Assembly: GCA_036406615.1 (NCBI GenBank)
Contig: DASXAQ010000082.1
Location: 1-31,724, forward strand
DNA length: 31,724 bases
Source: DASXAQ01 sp036406615
Lineage (GTDB): Bacteria; Actinomycetota; UBA4738
Direction: 5' to 3'
Positions 1 through 7,536 of this stretch are shown one piece after another (position 1 is the first letter of the stretch; each line of letters begins with the position of its first letter). The translations under genes were made by a program, and so were the position numbers. The notes below the pieces were generated by a model. That model was given only the letters and a program-made list of their open reading frames with translations, was not told the origin of the DNA and did not search any database.

Positions 1-245
1 AGCGTGACGACCTGGCTCGCCACCTTCCACGGCCGGCGCCACGGCAGCGGCGTGAGCAGCGTGCCGAGCCGGACCCGCGTGGTGCGGACGGCCATCGCCG
101 ACAGCAGGCTCCACGCGTCGATCCCGAACGCCGCCTCCCAGACGAACACGCCGTCCCAGCCGTTCGCCTCGGCCAGTTGCGCCAGCTCGAGCTGCTCGCC
201 CGCCGTTCCCCCAGGCAGGATGATCCCAGTCTTCACCTCCGGCAT
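1..245 (-). CDS. LLM-class flavin-dependent oxidoreductase, N-terminal part (cut by window edge)
   Basis: Read on the minus strand, an open frame starts at ATG 245 and runs off the left edge after 81 codons. The start MPEVKTGIILPGG, the stretch LAQLAEANGWDGVFVWE and the later TTRVRLGTLLTPLPWRRPWK are the usual first strands and helices of the luciferase-like monooxygenase (LLM) TIM barrel, in which the first strand carries the 'G..LP' loop and 'RV.LGT..TPLPRR.P' precedes the coenzyme F420/FMN site. These enzymes use reduced flavin or F420H2 for oxidation or reduction of small molecules in the cytoplasm; substrate cannot be told. No good ribosome site precedes the ATG. It is divergent from the gene at 357. 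Family call is firm, the exact function is not. Confidence 0.85.
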   Translation of the reverse strand, partial: MPEVKTGIILPGGTAGEQLELAQLAEANGWDGVFVWEAAFGIDAWSLLSAMAVRTTRVRLGTLLTPLPWRRPWKVASQVVT

Positions 246-356
246 TCTCGCAGCGGCGGCAGGATCACCCCGGCCCGGTTTTCGGTCAAGCCTCGCTCGA
301 ACCCTGACGATTTCCTTGTTGAGCTCATCTCCTGGGAACGCCGAGGAAACGCACAC

Positions 357-1100
357 ATGGACGACTCCGCATCCGGTTCGGGCGTTCGCGCTCCGGCGCC
401 CGCCGTCCCGCCGCCGCTTCCACCCGCCCCGTCGGAGATCGACCTGGGAGGGACATCCGCCACGCGTTCTGCAAAGCGCAAGAGGCTCTTCGTGAGCCTG
501 GCGATCATCGTCGGCTGCACCGTGATCGCTGTTGCCACCGGCGCGATCAGGTTCAGCTTCTCGGCGTGGGTGCAGAACGATCCGACTCCGACTCCGGCAT
601 CGGCATTGCCCTCGTTGGGAACCGCGGCCGACGGTCGGTTCAGCGGAAGCGGAATCGCCTTTCGCTACCCCAAGAACTGGATGACAGATCCGGATTTCCC
701 GATCGGATCGAATGGAGTGGCGCCGACCGGAAGTGTCGTTGTCGGGATGGACGGCCGGAGCAACGTGATCGTCGAAACCTTCACCTTGCGGACACCGGTT
801 ACGTCGATGAATCTCGCCCAGCAGCGGCACGAGGTCTCCAGCGTCGTCGCCTCCTGGGCGCAACAGTCAAACGGGTCGGTCGACTTGGCACCGGTCGACG
901 CAGAGCTCGGCAACATTCCCGCATTCCTTGCACGCATCCGCACCCTGACTCCCGACGGAGTGCCGCTCCATTCCACGTTGTACTTCGGGTACCGAGGGAC
1001 GACCGAGTACTTCGTGAACTGCGAGTCCGATGGAACCGATCTCACCGAGATCACGAAGGGCTGCGCCCAGATCGTCCGGTCATTCCACGTCGCGACCTAG
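357..1100 (+). CDS. Membrane-anchored protein with PsbP-like extracytoplasmic domain
   Basis: 247 residues. The ATG at 357 is chosen over upstream in-frame starts because GAGGAA lies 8 nt before it. Residues 1-42 are cytoplasmic, rich in Pro and Ala, ending in a basic KRKR stop-transfer signal; residues about 44-65 form one hydrophobic helix (LFVSLAIIVGCTVIAVATGA); the rest, about 180 residues, should lie outside the membrane. The outer domain opens with GIAFRYPKNWM, the typical first strand of PsbP/DUF1795-like domains in bacteria, which are small alpha-beta lipocalin-unrelated folds found in many actinobacterial lipoproteins and membrane proteins of unknown role. Two Cys near the C terminus (in FVNCESDG and KGCAQIV) could form a disulfide outside the cell. 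Role unknown. Confidence 0.75.
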   Translation: MDDSASGSGVRAPAPAVPPPLPPAPSEIDLGGTSATRSAKRKRLFVSLAIIVGCTVIAVATGAIRFSFSAWVQNDPTPTPASALPSLGTAADGRFSGSGIAFRYPKNWMTDPDFPIGSNGVAPTGSVVVGMDGRSNVIVETFTLRTPVTSMNLAQQRHEVSSVVASWAQQSNGSVDLAPVDAELGNIPAFLARIRTLTPDGVPLHSTLYFGYRGTTEYFVNCESDGTDLTEITKGCAQIVRSFHVAT

Positions 1101-1148
1101 ACTGGGCCCGCGACGCCGTTCGAGTCGGGCATGCGACGGAGGATCTTC

Positions 1149-1505
1149 ATGGCCACACAGCTTCAGTTCCCCCGATGGGTCGGCGTCGTCTGCGCCGATC
1201 TCGAGCGACAGCGCAGCTTCTACCGCGACGTCCTCGGCTTGTCCGAAGCCGACCAGGGAGACGACTGGGTCCAGTTCGACATGGGGCCGGGAGTCACGTT
1301 CGAACTCATCGCCCAATCCAATGAGGCCGAGTACGACCACTCCCGGTACCAGGTGGGCTTCGTCGTCGACGACATCGATGCCGCCCGGCAGGAGCTGCTC
1401 GGTCGCGGCGTCCAGGTCGTGTCCGACGTCAAGGGGAGCGACTCGCGATGGGCTTACTTCCGCGACGCGGAAGGCAACGTATTCGAGATCACCGAGCGGC
1501 ACTAG
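1149..1505 (+). CDS. VOC (glyoxalase/bleomycin resistance) family protein
   Basis: 118 residues, one complete vicinal-oxygen-chelate module pair. ATG 1149 is preferred over ATG 1131 because GGAGGA sits 5-6 nt before it, whereas the upstream ATG overlaps that ribosome site. Recognisable elements are WVGVVCADLERQRSFYRDVLG (residues 10-30), the FELIAQ strand with Glu52, the second repeat YQVGFVVDDIDAA (67-79) and YFRDAEGNVFEITE with Glu113. The first-strand metal-binding His of classical glyoxalases is replaced by Val/Gly here, so the metal site may be incomplete and the function is not inferable; members act as dioxygenases, isomerases, or drug-binding proteins. The next gene starts directly after its stop codon, so the two are co-translated. 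Confidence 0.9.
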   Translation: MATQLQFPRWVGVVCADLERQRSFYRDVLGLSEADQGDDWVQFDMGPGVTFELIAQSNEAEYDHSRYQVGFVVDDIDAARQELLGRGVQVVSDVKGSDSRWAYFRDAEGNVFEITERH

Positions 1506-2480
1506 ATGCGATTCGTCGTCTACGGCGCAGGGGCCATCGGCGGCGTGGTCGGGTCGCGCCTGTTCCAGCATGGCCACGACGTCGTGTTGCTGGCGCGCGG
1601 CCCTCACTACGAGGCCATGCGCTCACGGGGACTTCGCATTCGGGATCCCGAAGGCGAGCAGGTCCTGTCGATCCCGGTGTTCGATCATCCCGCCGCCGTT
1701 CGCTGGGGAGCAGACGACGTCGCGCTGATCGCCGTGAAGAGCCAGCACAGCTCGAACGTGCTGACCGAACTCGCGGCGGTCGCGCCGCCCACGATCCCCG
1801 TGGTTTGCCTGCAGAACGGCGTCAGCAACGAGCCGGAAGCGTTGCGGCGCTTCGCCAATGTGTATGGGGTTCCCGTCGCGTGCCCGACGGTGCACCTGGA
1901 GCCGGGCGTCGTTCAGGCCCACTCGTTCCCGGTCACCGGCATCCTCGACATCGGGAAGTTCCCGGCCGGCGTCGACGACACGACCCGTGAACTCGCGTCC
2001 GCGTTCGGCGCTTCGACGTTCGATTCCCGAGCGATCGGCGACGTCGCGCGGTGGAAGTGGCGCAAGCTCGTGTTGAACCTCGGCAACGCCGTCGAGGTCG
2101 TGTGTGGCCCCCCAGCTCGGCAGGGACCGATCGGCGAACGTGCCATGGCGGAAGGAGAGGCATGCCTCGCCGCCGCGGGGATCGAGCCGGCCAGTCGGGA
2201 CGAGGACCGGATCCGGCGCGGTGATCTCCTCACCTGGTCGCCGGTGAACGGTCGGCCGCGGCCGGGAGGATCGTCGTGGCAGAGCCTCACCCGCGGGGCC
2301 CCCGACATCGAGACCGACTACCTCAACGGAGAGATCGTGCGGCTCGGTCGCATGCACGGCTTCCCGACCCCGGTCAATGAGCTGCTCCAGCGCCTGGCGA
2401 CCCACCTCAGCTTCGTCGGCGGCACCCCGGGGTCGACGTCGCCCGGTGAGTTCGAGGCGCTTCTGTCGTCGGGTCAATGA
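1506..2480 (+). CDS. 2-dehydropantoate 2-reductase family protein (PanE/ApbA-like)
   Basis: 324 residues, a normal length for ketopantoate reductases, which reduce 2-dehydropantoate to pantoate with NADPH in pantothenate/CoA synthesis. The N terminus MRFVVYGAGAIGG carries the Rossmann GAGAIGG loop (7-13). The catalytic Lys is probably Lys187 in KWRKLVLNLGN, and the C-terminal EIDYLNG-type motif appears as IETDYLNGEIVRLG (268-281, Glu269), followed by PTPVNELL. The ATG follows the TAG of the VOC gene with no gap. Many genomes hold several PanE-like paralogs of unknown substrate and no other pantothenate gene is nearby, so true pantoate synthesis is not certain. The last 7 nt overlap the 3' end of the convergent diguanylate cyclase gene. 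Confidence 0.85.
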   Translation: MRFVVYGAGAIGGVVGSRLFQHGHDVVLLARGPHYEAMRSRGLRIRDPEGEQVLSIPVFDHPAAVRWGADDVALIAVKSQHSSNVLTELAAVAPPTIPVVCLQNGVSNEPEALRRFANVYGVPVACPTVHLEPGVVQAHSFPVTGILDIGKFPAGVDDTTRELASAFGASTFDSRAIGDVARWKWRKLVLNLGNAVEVVCGPPARQGPIGERAMAEGEACLAAAGIEPASRDEDRIRRGDLLTWSPVNGRPRPGGSSWQSLTRGAPDIETDYLNGEIVRLGRMHGFPTPVNELLQRLATHLSFVGGTPGSTSPGEFEALLSSGQ

Positions 2481-3910
2481 ACCTGGCGTTGCGTGCGCTG
2501 GTCCTTCTTGTTGGCGTACATCGCCGCGTCCGAGTTCCGCAAGAGTGACCTCGCGTCGGACGCGTCGAGCGGAAAGACGCTCGCGCCGATCGACAGTGTG
2601 ATCCGCACGGTCTGCCCGCCCAGCCGGAACGGCTCCGACATGGCATCGTGGATGCGCGCGGTCATCATGTCGACGATCTGCTCCGCCCGCTGCACGGGGT
2701 CGCCGCCGACCGCCGCCTCCGCCTCGATGTCGGGGATCATGACCAGGAACTCGTCCCCGCCGTGGCGGGCGACCAGATCCGTCTCCCGCGTGACGGAGCG
2801 CAGTCGATCCGCGACCTCCTTCAGCAGGGTATCTCCCACCTGATGGCCGAACGCGTCGTTGACCGCCTTGAAGTCGTCCAGGTCCATGAACAGCACGCCG
2901 AGTGAAAGCCGGTGGCGTCGCGCGCGCGCCAGGGCCGGCTCGAGCATCGCCTCGAACATGGCCCGGTTGGCGAGCCCCGTCAGGTGGTCGTGATACGCGA
3001 GGAACGCCACCTGCTCCTCGGCCTCCTTGCGCGCCGTGATGTCCACGATGACCCCGTGCCAGTACGCCGGGAGGTCGCCGTCGCCCTGCACCAGATGGGC
3101 CTCATCGCGCACCCACGCCCAGGAGCCGTCGGCGCGCCGCATTCGATATTCGGCCGCGTACGGCTCGCCGCTCTCGGACGTGGCCGCCGCGAGCTCGTCG
3201 ACGACGCTTCGATCCTCGGGATGGATGACGCGAGCCCACAGCGCCTGGTCGTGGTCGTTCACCCACTCCTGCTGCGTGTAGCCGAACATCGTGTAGATCT
3301 GCGGGCTCACGTACGCCTCGTCGTACCCGAGCGGGTGGGCCGCGTCCGTGTACTCGATGTACGTCACCGCCGGGATGTTCTCGATGTGGGAGCGAAGCAC
3401 GGCCTCGGCGGCGTTGCGCTGGCGCTCCAGGTGCAGCCGTCGAATCGCCGCTCCGATGATCTGCGCGATGGTTCGAACGGCCTGCAGGTCGGCGGAGCCC
3501 CACCGCCGGGATCCGTCTCCCCGGTCGATCTCGAGGTGTCCCCAGACGCGCTCGCCCTCCATGACGGGAACGCGCAGGCTCGATCCGACGAACGCCACGA
3601 CGTCGTCGCGAACGCCGGGCTCAACGCCCTCGCCGGGGGCCGCCGGGGGCGACCCATGCGCGGCGCGGGCCGCGCTCGGCGCCACCGAAGCCCATTGCCA
3701 CGGAAGCGCTCCCAGTTCGCTCCGACCGAGCGCCGGGTCGGTCTCCTGCACGAGCCGGACGCCGCTCGCCCCGAGCGCCGAGGCGACCCGGGCAAGGACG
3801 TCGCCCTCGCACGACTCCCAGGAGACGGCCGTCGTGACGCGATCCACGACGTACGCGACGACGTCCACGATCGAGCTGGACGAGACGGGTTCCTCGACTG
3901 GATCCTGCAT
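2474..3910 (-). CDS. Diguanylate cyclase with GAF-like and PAS sensor domains
   Basis: 478 residues from ATG 3910, chosen because GAGGAAGG lies 6 nt before it; a GTG at 3934 in the same frame has no ribosome site. No membrane segment is seen, so it is a soluble sensor. Residues about 20-160 look like a GAF domain, about 170-295 a PAS/PAC domain (PEDR, EYRMRRADGSWAWVRDEAH), and 300-478 a GGDEF domain (YHDHLTGLANR, DLDDFKAVNDAFGHQVGD). The catalytic motif is intact (HGGDEF, 383-388), and an RxxD product-inhibition site (RETD, 375-378) stands exactly five residues before it. It should make cyclic di-GMP from two GTP and be feedback-inhibited. There is no EAL domain in this protein. A degenerate EAL protein is encoded at 24517-25230. 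Confidence 0.93.
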   Translation of the reverse strand: MQDPVEEPVSSSSIVDVVAYVVDRVTTAVSWESCEGDVLARVASALGASGVRLVQETDPALGRSELGALPWQWASVAPSAARAAHGSPPAAPGEGVEPGVRDDVVAFVGSSLRVPVMEGERVWGHLEIDRGDGSRRWGSADLQAVRTIAQIIGAAIRRLHLERQRNAAEAVLRSHIENIPAVTYIEYTDAAHPLGYDEAYVSPQIYTMFGYTQQEWVNDHDQALWARVIHPEDRSVVDELAAATSESGEPYAAEYRMRRADGSWAWVRDEAHLVQGDGDLPAYWHGVIVDITARKEAEEQVAFLAYHDHLTGLANRAMFEAMLEPALARARRHRLSLGVLFMDLDDFKAVNDAFGHQVGDTLLKEVADRLRSVTRETDLVARHGGDEFLVMIPDIEAEAAVGGDPVQRAEQIVDMMTARIHDAMSEPFRLGGQTVRITLSIGASVFPLDASDARSLLRNSDAAMYANKKDQRTQRQVH

Positions 3911-3985
3911 CGGGCGCCTTCCTCGGGTTCTCACCTAGAGAATCGGCACCCGGCGCCCGCTGGGTGAGCGGCCCCGGCGAAGGCC

Positions 3986-4384
3986 TCAGGCGGGCGGCGC
4001 GAAGAACTCCAGCGCGATGCCGTCCGGATCGCGGAAGCTCACGCCCGAGCCGTAGGCCGCGTCCTTGATCTGCCCGTGGGCGATGCCCAGCTCGTCCAAA
4101 CGGGTCGCCCACTTCTCGAGCGCATCCCGGTCCTCGACCCCGAACGAGACGTGGTCCAGCCCGACCCGGTACTCGCTGAAGGGGTCCTCGGGCGCGGGCG
4201 TTGCATGCTGGTGCAGCCCGAACAGCGCCCCGCCCCCGATCAGGTAGACGGTGTGATGGAAGTCGGGGTCGGTGTCCTCGTCGAGCACCGGCGTCGCCCC
4301 GAACAGCGCCTCGTACCAGGGCACGCTGACCGACAGGTCGCGGACGGTAAGCGCCACATGCGTGAGTCCAGGAAACGTCGTCAT
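3986..4384 (-). CDS. VOC family protein with intact metal-binding residues
   Basis: 132 residues from ATG 4384, preceded by AAGGAAGGG; a longer in-frame extension to 4546 has no ribosome site and an atypical Arg-rich composition. Typical VOC pattern: FPGLTHVALTVRDL at the N terminus with His9, GLDHVSFGVEDRDALEKW in the second module with His78, and SFRDPDGIALEFFAP at the end with Glu126. These are the standard metal ligand positions, with the fourth probably in FGLHQH (55-60). It differs clearly from the VOC protein at 1149. Such proteins are often glyoxalase- or dioxygenase-like, but substrate is unknown. The stop lies about 75 nt upstream of the diguanylate cyclase start on the same strand; they may share a transcript. 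Confidence 0.9.
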   Translation of the reverse strand: MTTFPGLTHVALTVRDLSVSVPWYEALFGATPVLDEDTDPDFHHTVYLIGGGALFGLHQHATPAPEDPFSEYRVGLDHVSFGVEDRDALEKWATRLDELGIAHGQIKDAAYGSGVSFRDPDGIALEFFAPPA

Positions 4385-4515
4385 GCCGAACCCTTCCTTT
4401 CGTCGTGCGTCGCGGGGACGGAGCCGCCTTCGCGCCGGCGGCCGAACGCGCGCTCCCCCCTCTGCCTGGGTGGATATTCGCACGAGCGCCACCCATGGCT
4501 TTGTGACGTAAAACA

Positions 4516-4534
4516 CTCCCAGCCAGGGAATACA
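4516..4534. repeat. Inverted repeat CTCCC-AGC-CAGGGAATAC, similar element at 31301
   Basis: In the 199-nt gap between the minus-strand VOC gene and the plus-strand DUF488 gene lies CTCCCAGCCAGGGAATACA. Read on the minus strand it is TGTATTCCCTGGCTGGGAG, nearly the same as TATTCCCCGGCTGGGGG at 31301-31317. Both are imperfect palindromes of C and G arms around GGCT/AGCC. It could be an operator or a hairpin. Nothing else clear was seen in this gap except an isolated TTGTGACG stretch at 4501. Confidence 0.35.
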
Positions 4535-4583
4535 GGGGTGCGCCACCGGGGCACTCCCGGTTGATCGTAGGAAGATGGTGAGG

Positions 4584-4940
4584 ATGGGCGTTCGTGTTCG
4601 ACGTGTCTACGAATCGCCGGAAAAGCGCCGAGGCGACGGCGTCCGGATCCTGGTCGACCGGCTGTGGCCGCGCGGCATGTCGAAGGACCGGCTGCAGCTG
4701 GATCGGTGGGTGAAAGAGGTGGCCCCCAGCACGGAGCTGCGGACCTGGTACGGCCATCGACCGGAACGGTTCGACGAGTTCGCCACGCGGTACCGGCGCG
4801 AGCTTCGCGACGCGGACCACCGCGCGGAGGTCGCCGACCTGCGCCGCATCGCGTCGCGCGGAGCCCTCACGTTGCTCACGGCCACGAAGGACGTGGAGCA
4901 CTCGGGCGCGGCCGTGCTGGCCGGCGCGCTGAACGCCTGA
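4584..4940 (+). CDS. DUF488 family protein
   Basis: 118 residues. Strong DUF488 signature: VRRVYESPEKRRGDGVRILVDRLWPRG near the N terminus (key part RILVDRLWPRG), then LDRWVKEVAPSTELRTWYGH, FATRYRREL and a C-terminal LTLLTATKDVEHSGAAVL. The family is common, small and cytoplasmic; its biochemical role is not established, though it is often found near redox or stress genes. The start is uncertain: ATG 4575, GTG 4578 and ATG 4584 are all in frame within ten bases. AGGAAG at 4569-4574 is 9 nt from ATG 4584 but touches ATG 4575, so 4584 is preferred. The next gene follows after 44 nt. Confidence 0.9.
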   Translation: MGVRVRRVYESPEKRRGDGVRILVDRLWPRGMSKDRLQLDRWVKEVAPSTELRTWYGHRPERFDEFATRYRRELRDADHRAEVADLRRIASRGALTLLTATKDVEHSGAAVLAGALNA

Positions 4941-4971
4941 CCGGCGCTCCGACCCAAACTCCGCATGCTGC

Positions 4972-4977
4972 TACCCT
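4972..4977 (+). promoter_or_regulatory. Predicted -10 element (TACCCT) of a leaderless promoter
   Basis: TACCCT is followed by 7 nt and then the ATG of the hydrolase gene at 4985, which has no ribosome site. A CCGACC hexamer at 4949-4954 gives a 17-nt spacer to a possible -35. The spacing places transcription start on or next to the ATG. Confidence 0.55.
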
Positions 4978-4984
4978 GCCAACG

Positions 4985-5557
4985 ATGGCCGAAATCCTGC
5001 TCTTTCACCACGCACAGGGCCTGACGAAGGGCTGCCTGGCGTTCGCGGACGCGCTGCGCGCCGAGGGGCACGTCGTGCACACGCCGGACCTCTTCGACGG
5101 CAACACCTTCGACACGATCGACGAGGGCCTCGCGTACGAGGAACAGTCGGGACTCGACATCCGATCGCGCGGCGCGGCCGCCGCGGACGAGCTGCCGAAC
5201 GAGCTCGTCTACGCCGGCTTCTCGCTCGGGGTGATCCCGGCGCAGATGTTGGCCCAGACGCGGCCGGGCGCGCGCGGCGCGCTGCTCATGTCCAGCTGCA
5301 TCCCGCCGTCGGAGTTCGGCGATACGTGGCCGGAACGGGTCCCCGCCCAGATCCACCTGATGGACGCCGACCCCTTCGCGCTGGAGGGCGACCTGGACGC
5401 GGCACGCGCTTTGGCCGGGTCCACCGAGGGCGTCGAGCTGTTCCTGTATCCGGGCGACAAGCACCTGTTCGCCGACGAGAGCCTGGCCGACTACGACGAG
5501 GCGGCCGCGACGAAGCTGCGCGAGCGCGTCCTGGAGTTCCTGAGCGGCGTCGGCTGA
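4985..5557 (+). CDS. Dienelactone hydrolase family protein
   Basis: 190 residues, alpha/beta hydrolase of the dienelactone hydrolase family, cytoplasmic. It starts MAEILLFHHAQGLTKG, the usual beta-strand plus oxyanion loop. The nucleophile elbow is GFSLG (78-82), with Ser80 in place of the Cys seen in classical dienelactone hydrolases; the acid is probably Asp127 or Asp129 in IHLMDADP, and the base His160 in YPGDKHLF. Classical members open dienelactones in chlorocatechol breakdown, but most actinobacterial paralogs have unknown ester or lactone substrates. No Shine-Dalgarno sequence precedes ATG 4985; a TACCCT element 7 nt upstream suggests a leaderless mRNA. An in-frame open extension upstream overlaps the DUF488 gene and is not used. 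Confidence 0.88.
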   Translation: MAEILLFHHAQGLTKGCLAFADALRAEGHVVHTPDLFDGNTFDTIDEGLAYEEQSGLDIRSRGAAAADELPNELVYAGFSLGVIPAQMLAQTRPGARGALLMSSCIPPSEFGDTWPERVPAQIHLMDADPFALEGDLDAARALAGSTEGVELFLYPGDKHLFADESLADYDEAAATKLRERVLEFLSGVG

Positions 5558-5612
5558 GCCGAATGTCCGCGCGCGTTTCGACGCGTCCGACCTGCGTGTG
5601 GGCGGGAGCCGC

Positions 5613-5618
5613 TAGGCT
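5613..5618 (+). promoter_or_regulatory. Predicted -10 element (TAGGCT) of a leaderless promoter
   Basis: TAGGCT is followed by 8 nt and the ATG at 5627 of the DrrA-like gene, which lacks a ribosome site. Same arrangement as at 4972, 7524, 19114, 27683 and 29821. No clear -35 at standard spacing. Confidence 0.55.
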
Positions 5619-5626
5619 CTTGCGCC

Positions 5627-6637
5627 ATGTCCGCCATCATCGTGACCGAGCGGCTGGAGCGGCGCTTCGGCGACGTCGAAGCCCTGAAGAGCGTCGATCT
5701 CGAGGTCGAGGCCGGCACGGTGCTCGGCCTGCTCGGGCCGAACGGAGCCGGCAAGACGACCACGGTTCGCATCCTCACGACGCTGCTGCTGCCCGACGGC
5801 GGCCGCGCGGAGGTGGACGGCCTGGACGTCGTGGCCGACGCCGAAGAGCTGCGATACCGGATCGGCCTGGCGGGACAGAGCGCGGCGGTCGACGAGAACC
5901 TGACCGGCTTCGAGAACCTCGAGATGGTCGGCCGGCTCTACGGCCTGTCCCGGTCCGAGGCGAAGCGGCGAAGCGGCGAGACCCTGGAGCGGTTCGGGCT
6001 GTCCGAGGCGGCGAACCGTCCGGCGAAGACGTACTCGGGAGGTATGCGTCGGCGCCTCGACGTCGCGTCGAGCCTGGTCGGGCGCCCCGACGTCCTGTTC
6101 CTCGACGAGCCCACCACCGGCCTGGACCCGCGAAGCCGGGTCGACGTGTGGGCGTTCATCCGCGAGTTGCAGCGGGAGGGCACGACGATCCTGTTGACCA
6201 CGCAGTACCTGGAGGAGGCCGACCAGCTCGCCGACCGGATCACCGTGATCGATCTGGGACAGGTGATCGCCGAGGGCACGTCCGACGAGCTCAAGGACCG
6301 TATCGGCGGCGAGGTCCTGGAGATCGACGTCGAGACGCTCTCGGAGACGCCGCGCGCCATCGAGGCGCTGGCTGGACTGGGCACCGGCGAGCCGAACGTG
6401 AACACGGACGAGGGCCGGATCCGCCTTCCCGTGGGCAACGAGGGAGCCGCGACGCTTCGCGACGCGACCCGGCAGCTGGACGAGGCCGGGATCGCCCTGT
6501 CGGGCTTCGCGGTGCATCGCCCCACGCTTGACGACGTGTTCATGTCGCTGACCGGACACAGCGCCGAGGAGACCGGGGACGGCGGCAAGCCCTCCCGCGG
6601 ACGGCGCCGCCGGCGTGGCCGAAGGGAGGCCGAATGA
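5627..6637 (+). CDS. ABC exporter ATPase, DrrA (daunorubicin resistance) type
   Basis: 336 residues. Complete nucleotide-binding domain: Walker A GPNGAGKT (37-44), signature YSGGMRRR (136-143, so SGGMR at 137), Walker B VLFLDE (156-161), then TTGLDPRSR and a switch region with TTQYLEEADQLADRI. The replacement of the usual H-loop His by Gln (TTQYLEEAD) and the C-terminal accessory domain (residues about 230-315, ending in HRPTLDDVFMSLTG) are typical of DrrA-type exporters that expel drugs or lipids. A short highly basic tail (RGRRRRRGRR) follows. It pairs with the permease that starts in the overlapping ATGA at 6634. The start ATG 5627 has a TAGGCT element 8 nt upstream. Substrate unknown. Confidence 0.93.
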   Translation: MSAIIVTERLERRFGDVEALKSVDLEVEAGTVLGLLGPNGAGKTTTVRILTTLLLPDGGRAEVDGLDVVADAEELRYRIGLAGQSAAVDENLTGFENLEMVGRLYGLSRSEAKRRSGETLERFGLSEAANRPAKTYSGGMRRRLDVASSLVGRPDVLFLDEPTTGLDPRSRVDVWAFIRELQREGTTILLTTQYLEEADQLADRITVIDLGQVIAEGTSDELKDRIGGEVLEIDVETLSETPRAIEALAGLGTGEPNVNTDEGRIRLPVGNEGAATLRDATRQLDEAGIALSGFAVHRPTLDDVFMSLTGHSAEETGDGGKPSRGRRRRRGRREAE

Positions 6638-7497
6638 GCACCACCATCCAGAAGACGGTGGCGCGCCGCGCGCCGGTGACGCTGCCGGCCAAGCTGTCGC
6701 GTGCCGCCTCCAACGGGTTCCTGGTGACCAAGCGGAACATGCTGACGCTCACGCGCGTGCCCACCGTGTTCATCTTCGAGCTGGTGCAGCCCATCATGTT
6801 CGTGCTGCTGTTCCGGTTCATCTACGCGAACAACATCGCGAACCTGCCGCCCGGCCTGGACTACGTCCAGTTCCTGATGCCGGGCATCTTCGTGCAGAAC
6901 GCGATCTTCGGCGCCACCACCACCGGGGTCGGCCTGGCCGAGGACATGAAGAACGGCATCATCGACCGGTTCCGCTCGCTGCCGATGGCGCGATCTGCGG
7001 TGCTGGTGGGGCGCACCACGTTCGACCTGTCGAAGAACCTCATCCTGGTGGGGATCGTCCTGGTGATCGGCTACCTCGTGGGTTTCCGGTTCCACAACGG
7101 CTTCGGCAACGCGCTGCTGATGATCGTGCTCGTCATGGCCGTCGGGTTCACGTTCTCGTGGATGTTCGCGTGCATCGGGCTGGCCCTGAAACAGCTGGAG
7201 GCGGTGCAGGCCGCCTCGTTCACGATCATCTTCCCGATCGTGTTCGTCAGCTCCGCATTCGTGCCGGTCGTCGGGATGGCGTCGTTCATGCAGGTGATCG
7301 CCCGGCACAACCCCGTTACCTACTGGTGCAACCTGGCGCGGTACCTGGCGGTCGGCGTGCCCGGGATCACCGATCCCATCACCCACGTGGCCGTCGACTC
7401 GTTCCACGGGCTCCTGGTGAAATCCATCGCCTGGATCATCGGGCTGCTCCTCGTGTTCGTCCCCCTCGCCATTCGCCTGTATCGCCGGCTGACGTAG
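6634..7497 (+). CDS. ABC-2 type exporter permease, DrrB-like
   Basis: 287 residues, six predicted membrane helices of the ABC2-membrane family: around FIFELVQPIMFVLLFRFIY, the VQFLMPGIFVQNAIFG region, LILVGIVLVIGYLVG, LLMIVLVMAVGFTFSWMF, FTIIFPIVFVSSAFVP and IAWIIGLLLVFVPLAIRLY. The cytoplasmic motif EDMKNGIIDRFRSLPMARSAVLVGR, between helices 2 and 3, is the usual ATPase-coupling EAA-like loop of DrrB. ATG 6634 overlaps the TGA of the ATPase gene (ATGA), preceded by GGGAGG, so both subunits are made together. It should form a homodimer with two ATPase chains in the plasma membrane. Substrate cannot be inferred. Confidence 0.93.
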   Translation: MSTTIQKTVARRAPVTLPAKLSRAASNGFLVTKRNMLTLTRVPTVFIFELVQPIMFVLLFRFIYANNIANLPPGLDYVQFLMPGIFVQNAIFGATTTGVGLAEDMKNGIIDRFRSLPMARSAVLVGRTTFDLSKNLILVGIVLVIGYLVGFRFHNGFGNALLMIVLVMAVGFTFSWMFACIGLALKQLEAVQAASFTIIFPIVFVSSAFVPVVGMASFMQVIARHNPVTYWCNLARYLAVGVPGITDPITHVAVDSFHGLLVKSIAWIIGLLLVFVPLAIRLYRRLT

Positions 7498-7523
7498 CGC
7501 CAGCCCGGGCAACGTTCGGCTTG

Positions 7524-7529
7524 TAGGGT
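7524..7529 (+). promoter_or_regulatory. Predicted -10 element (TAGGGT) of a leaderless promoter
   Basis: TAGGGT is followed by 7 nt and ATG 7537. The downstream gene has no ribosome site. The element also covers the alternative GTG at 7528, which argues against that GTG as start. Confidence 0.5.
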
Positions 7530-7536
7530 GGAACGG

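Noticed and set aside
4501..4514. TTGTGACGTAAAAC as a CRP-like site
   Set aside because: Only one half site (TGTGA) is present; the matching TCACA half is missing.
4526..4531. GGGAAT as a SigR/SigH-type -35 element
   Set aside because: No GTT at 16-19 nt downstream; the GTT present is about 28 nt away. The similar site at 31301 also has none.
3986..4546. Longer version of the VOC gene starting at 4546
   Set aside because: The extra 54 residues are Arg-rich and cover the intergenic palindrome; the ATG at 4384 has a ribosome site and matches the family start.
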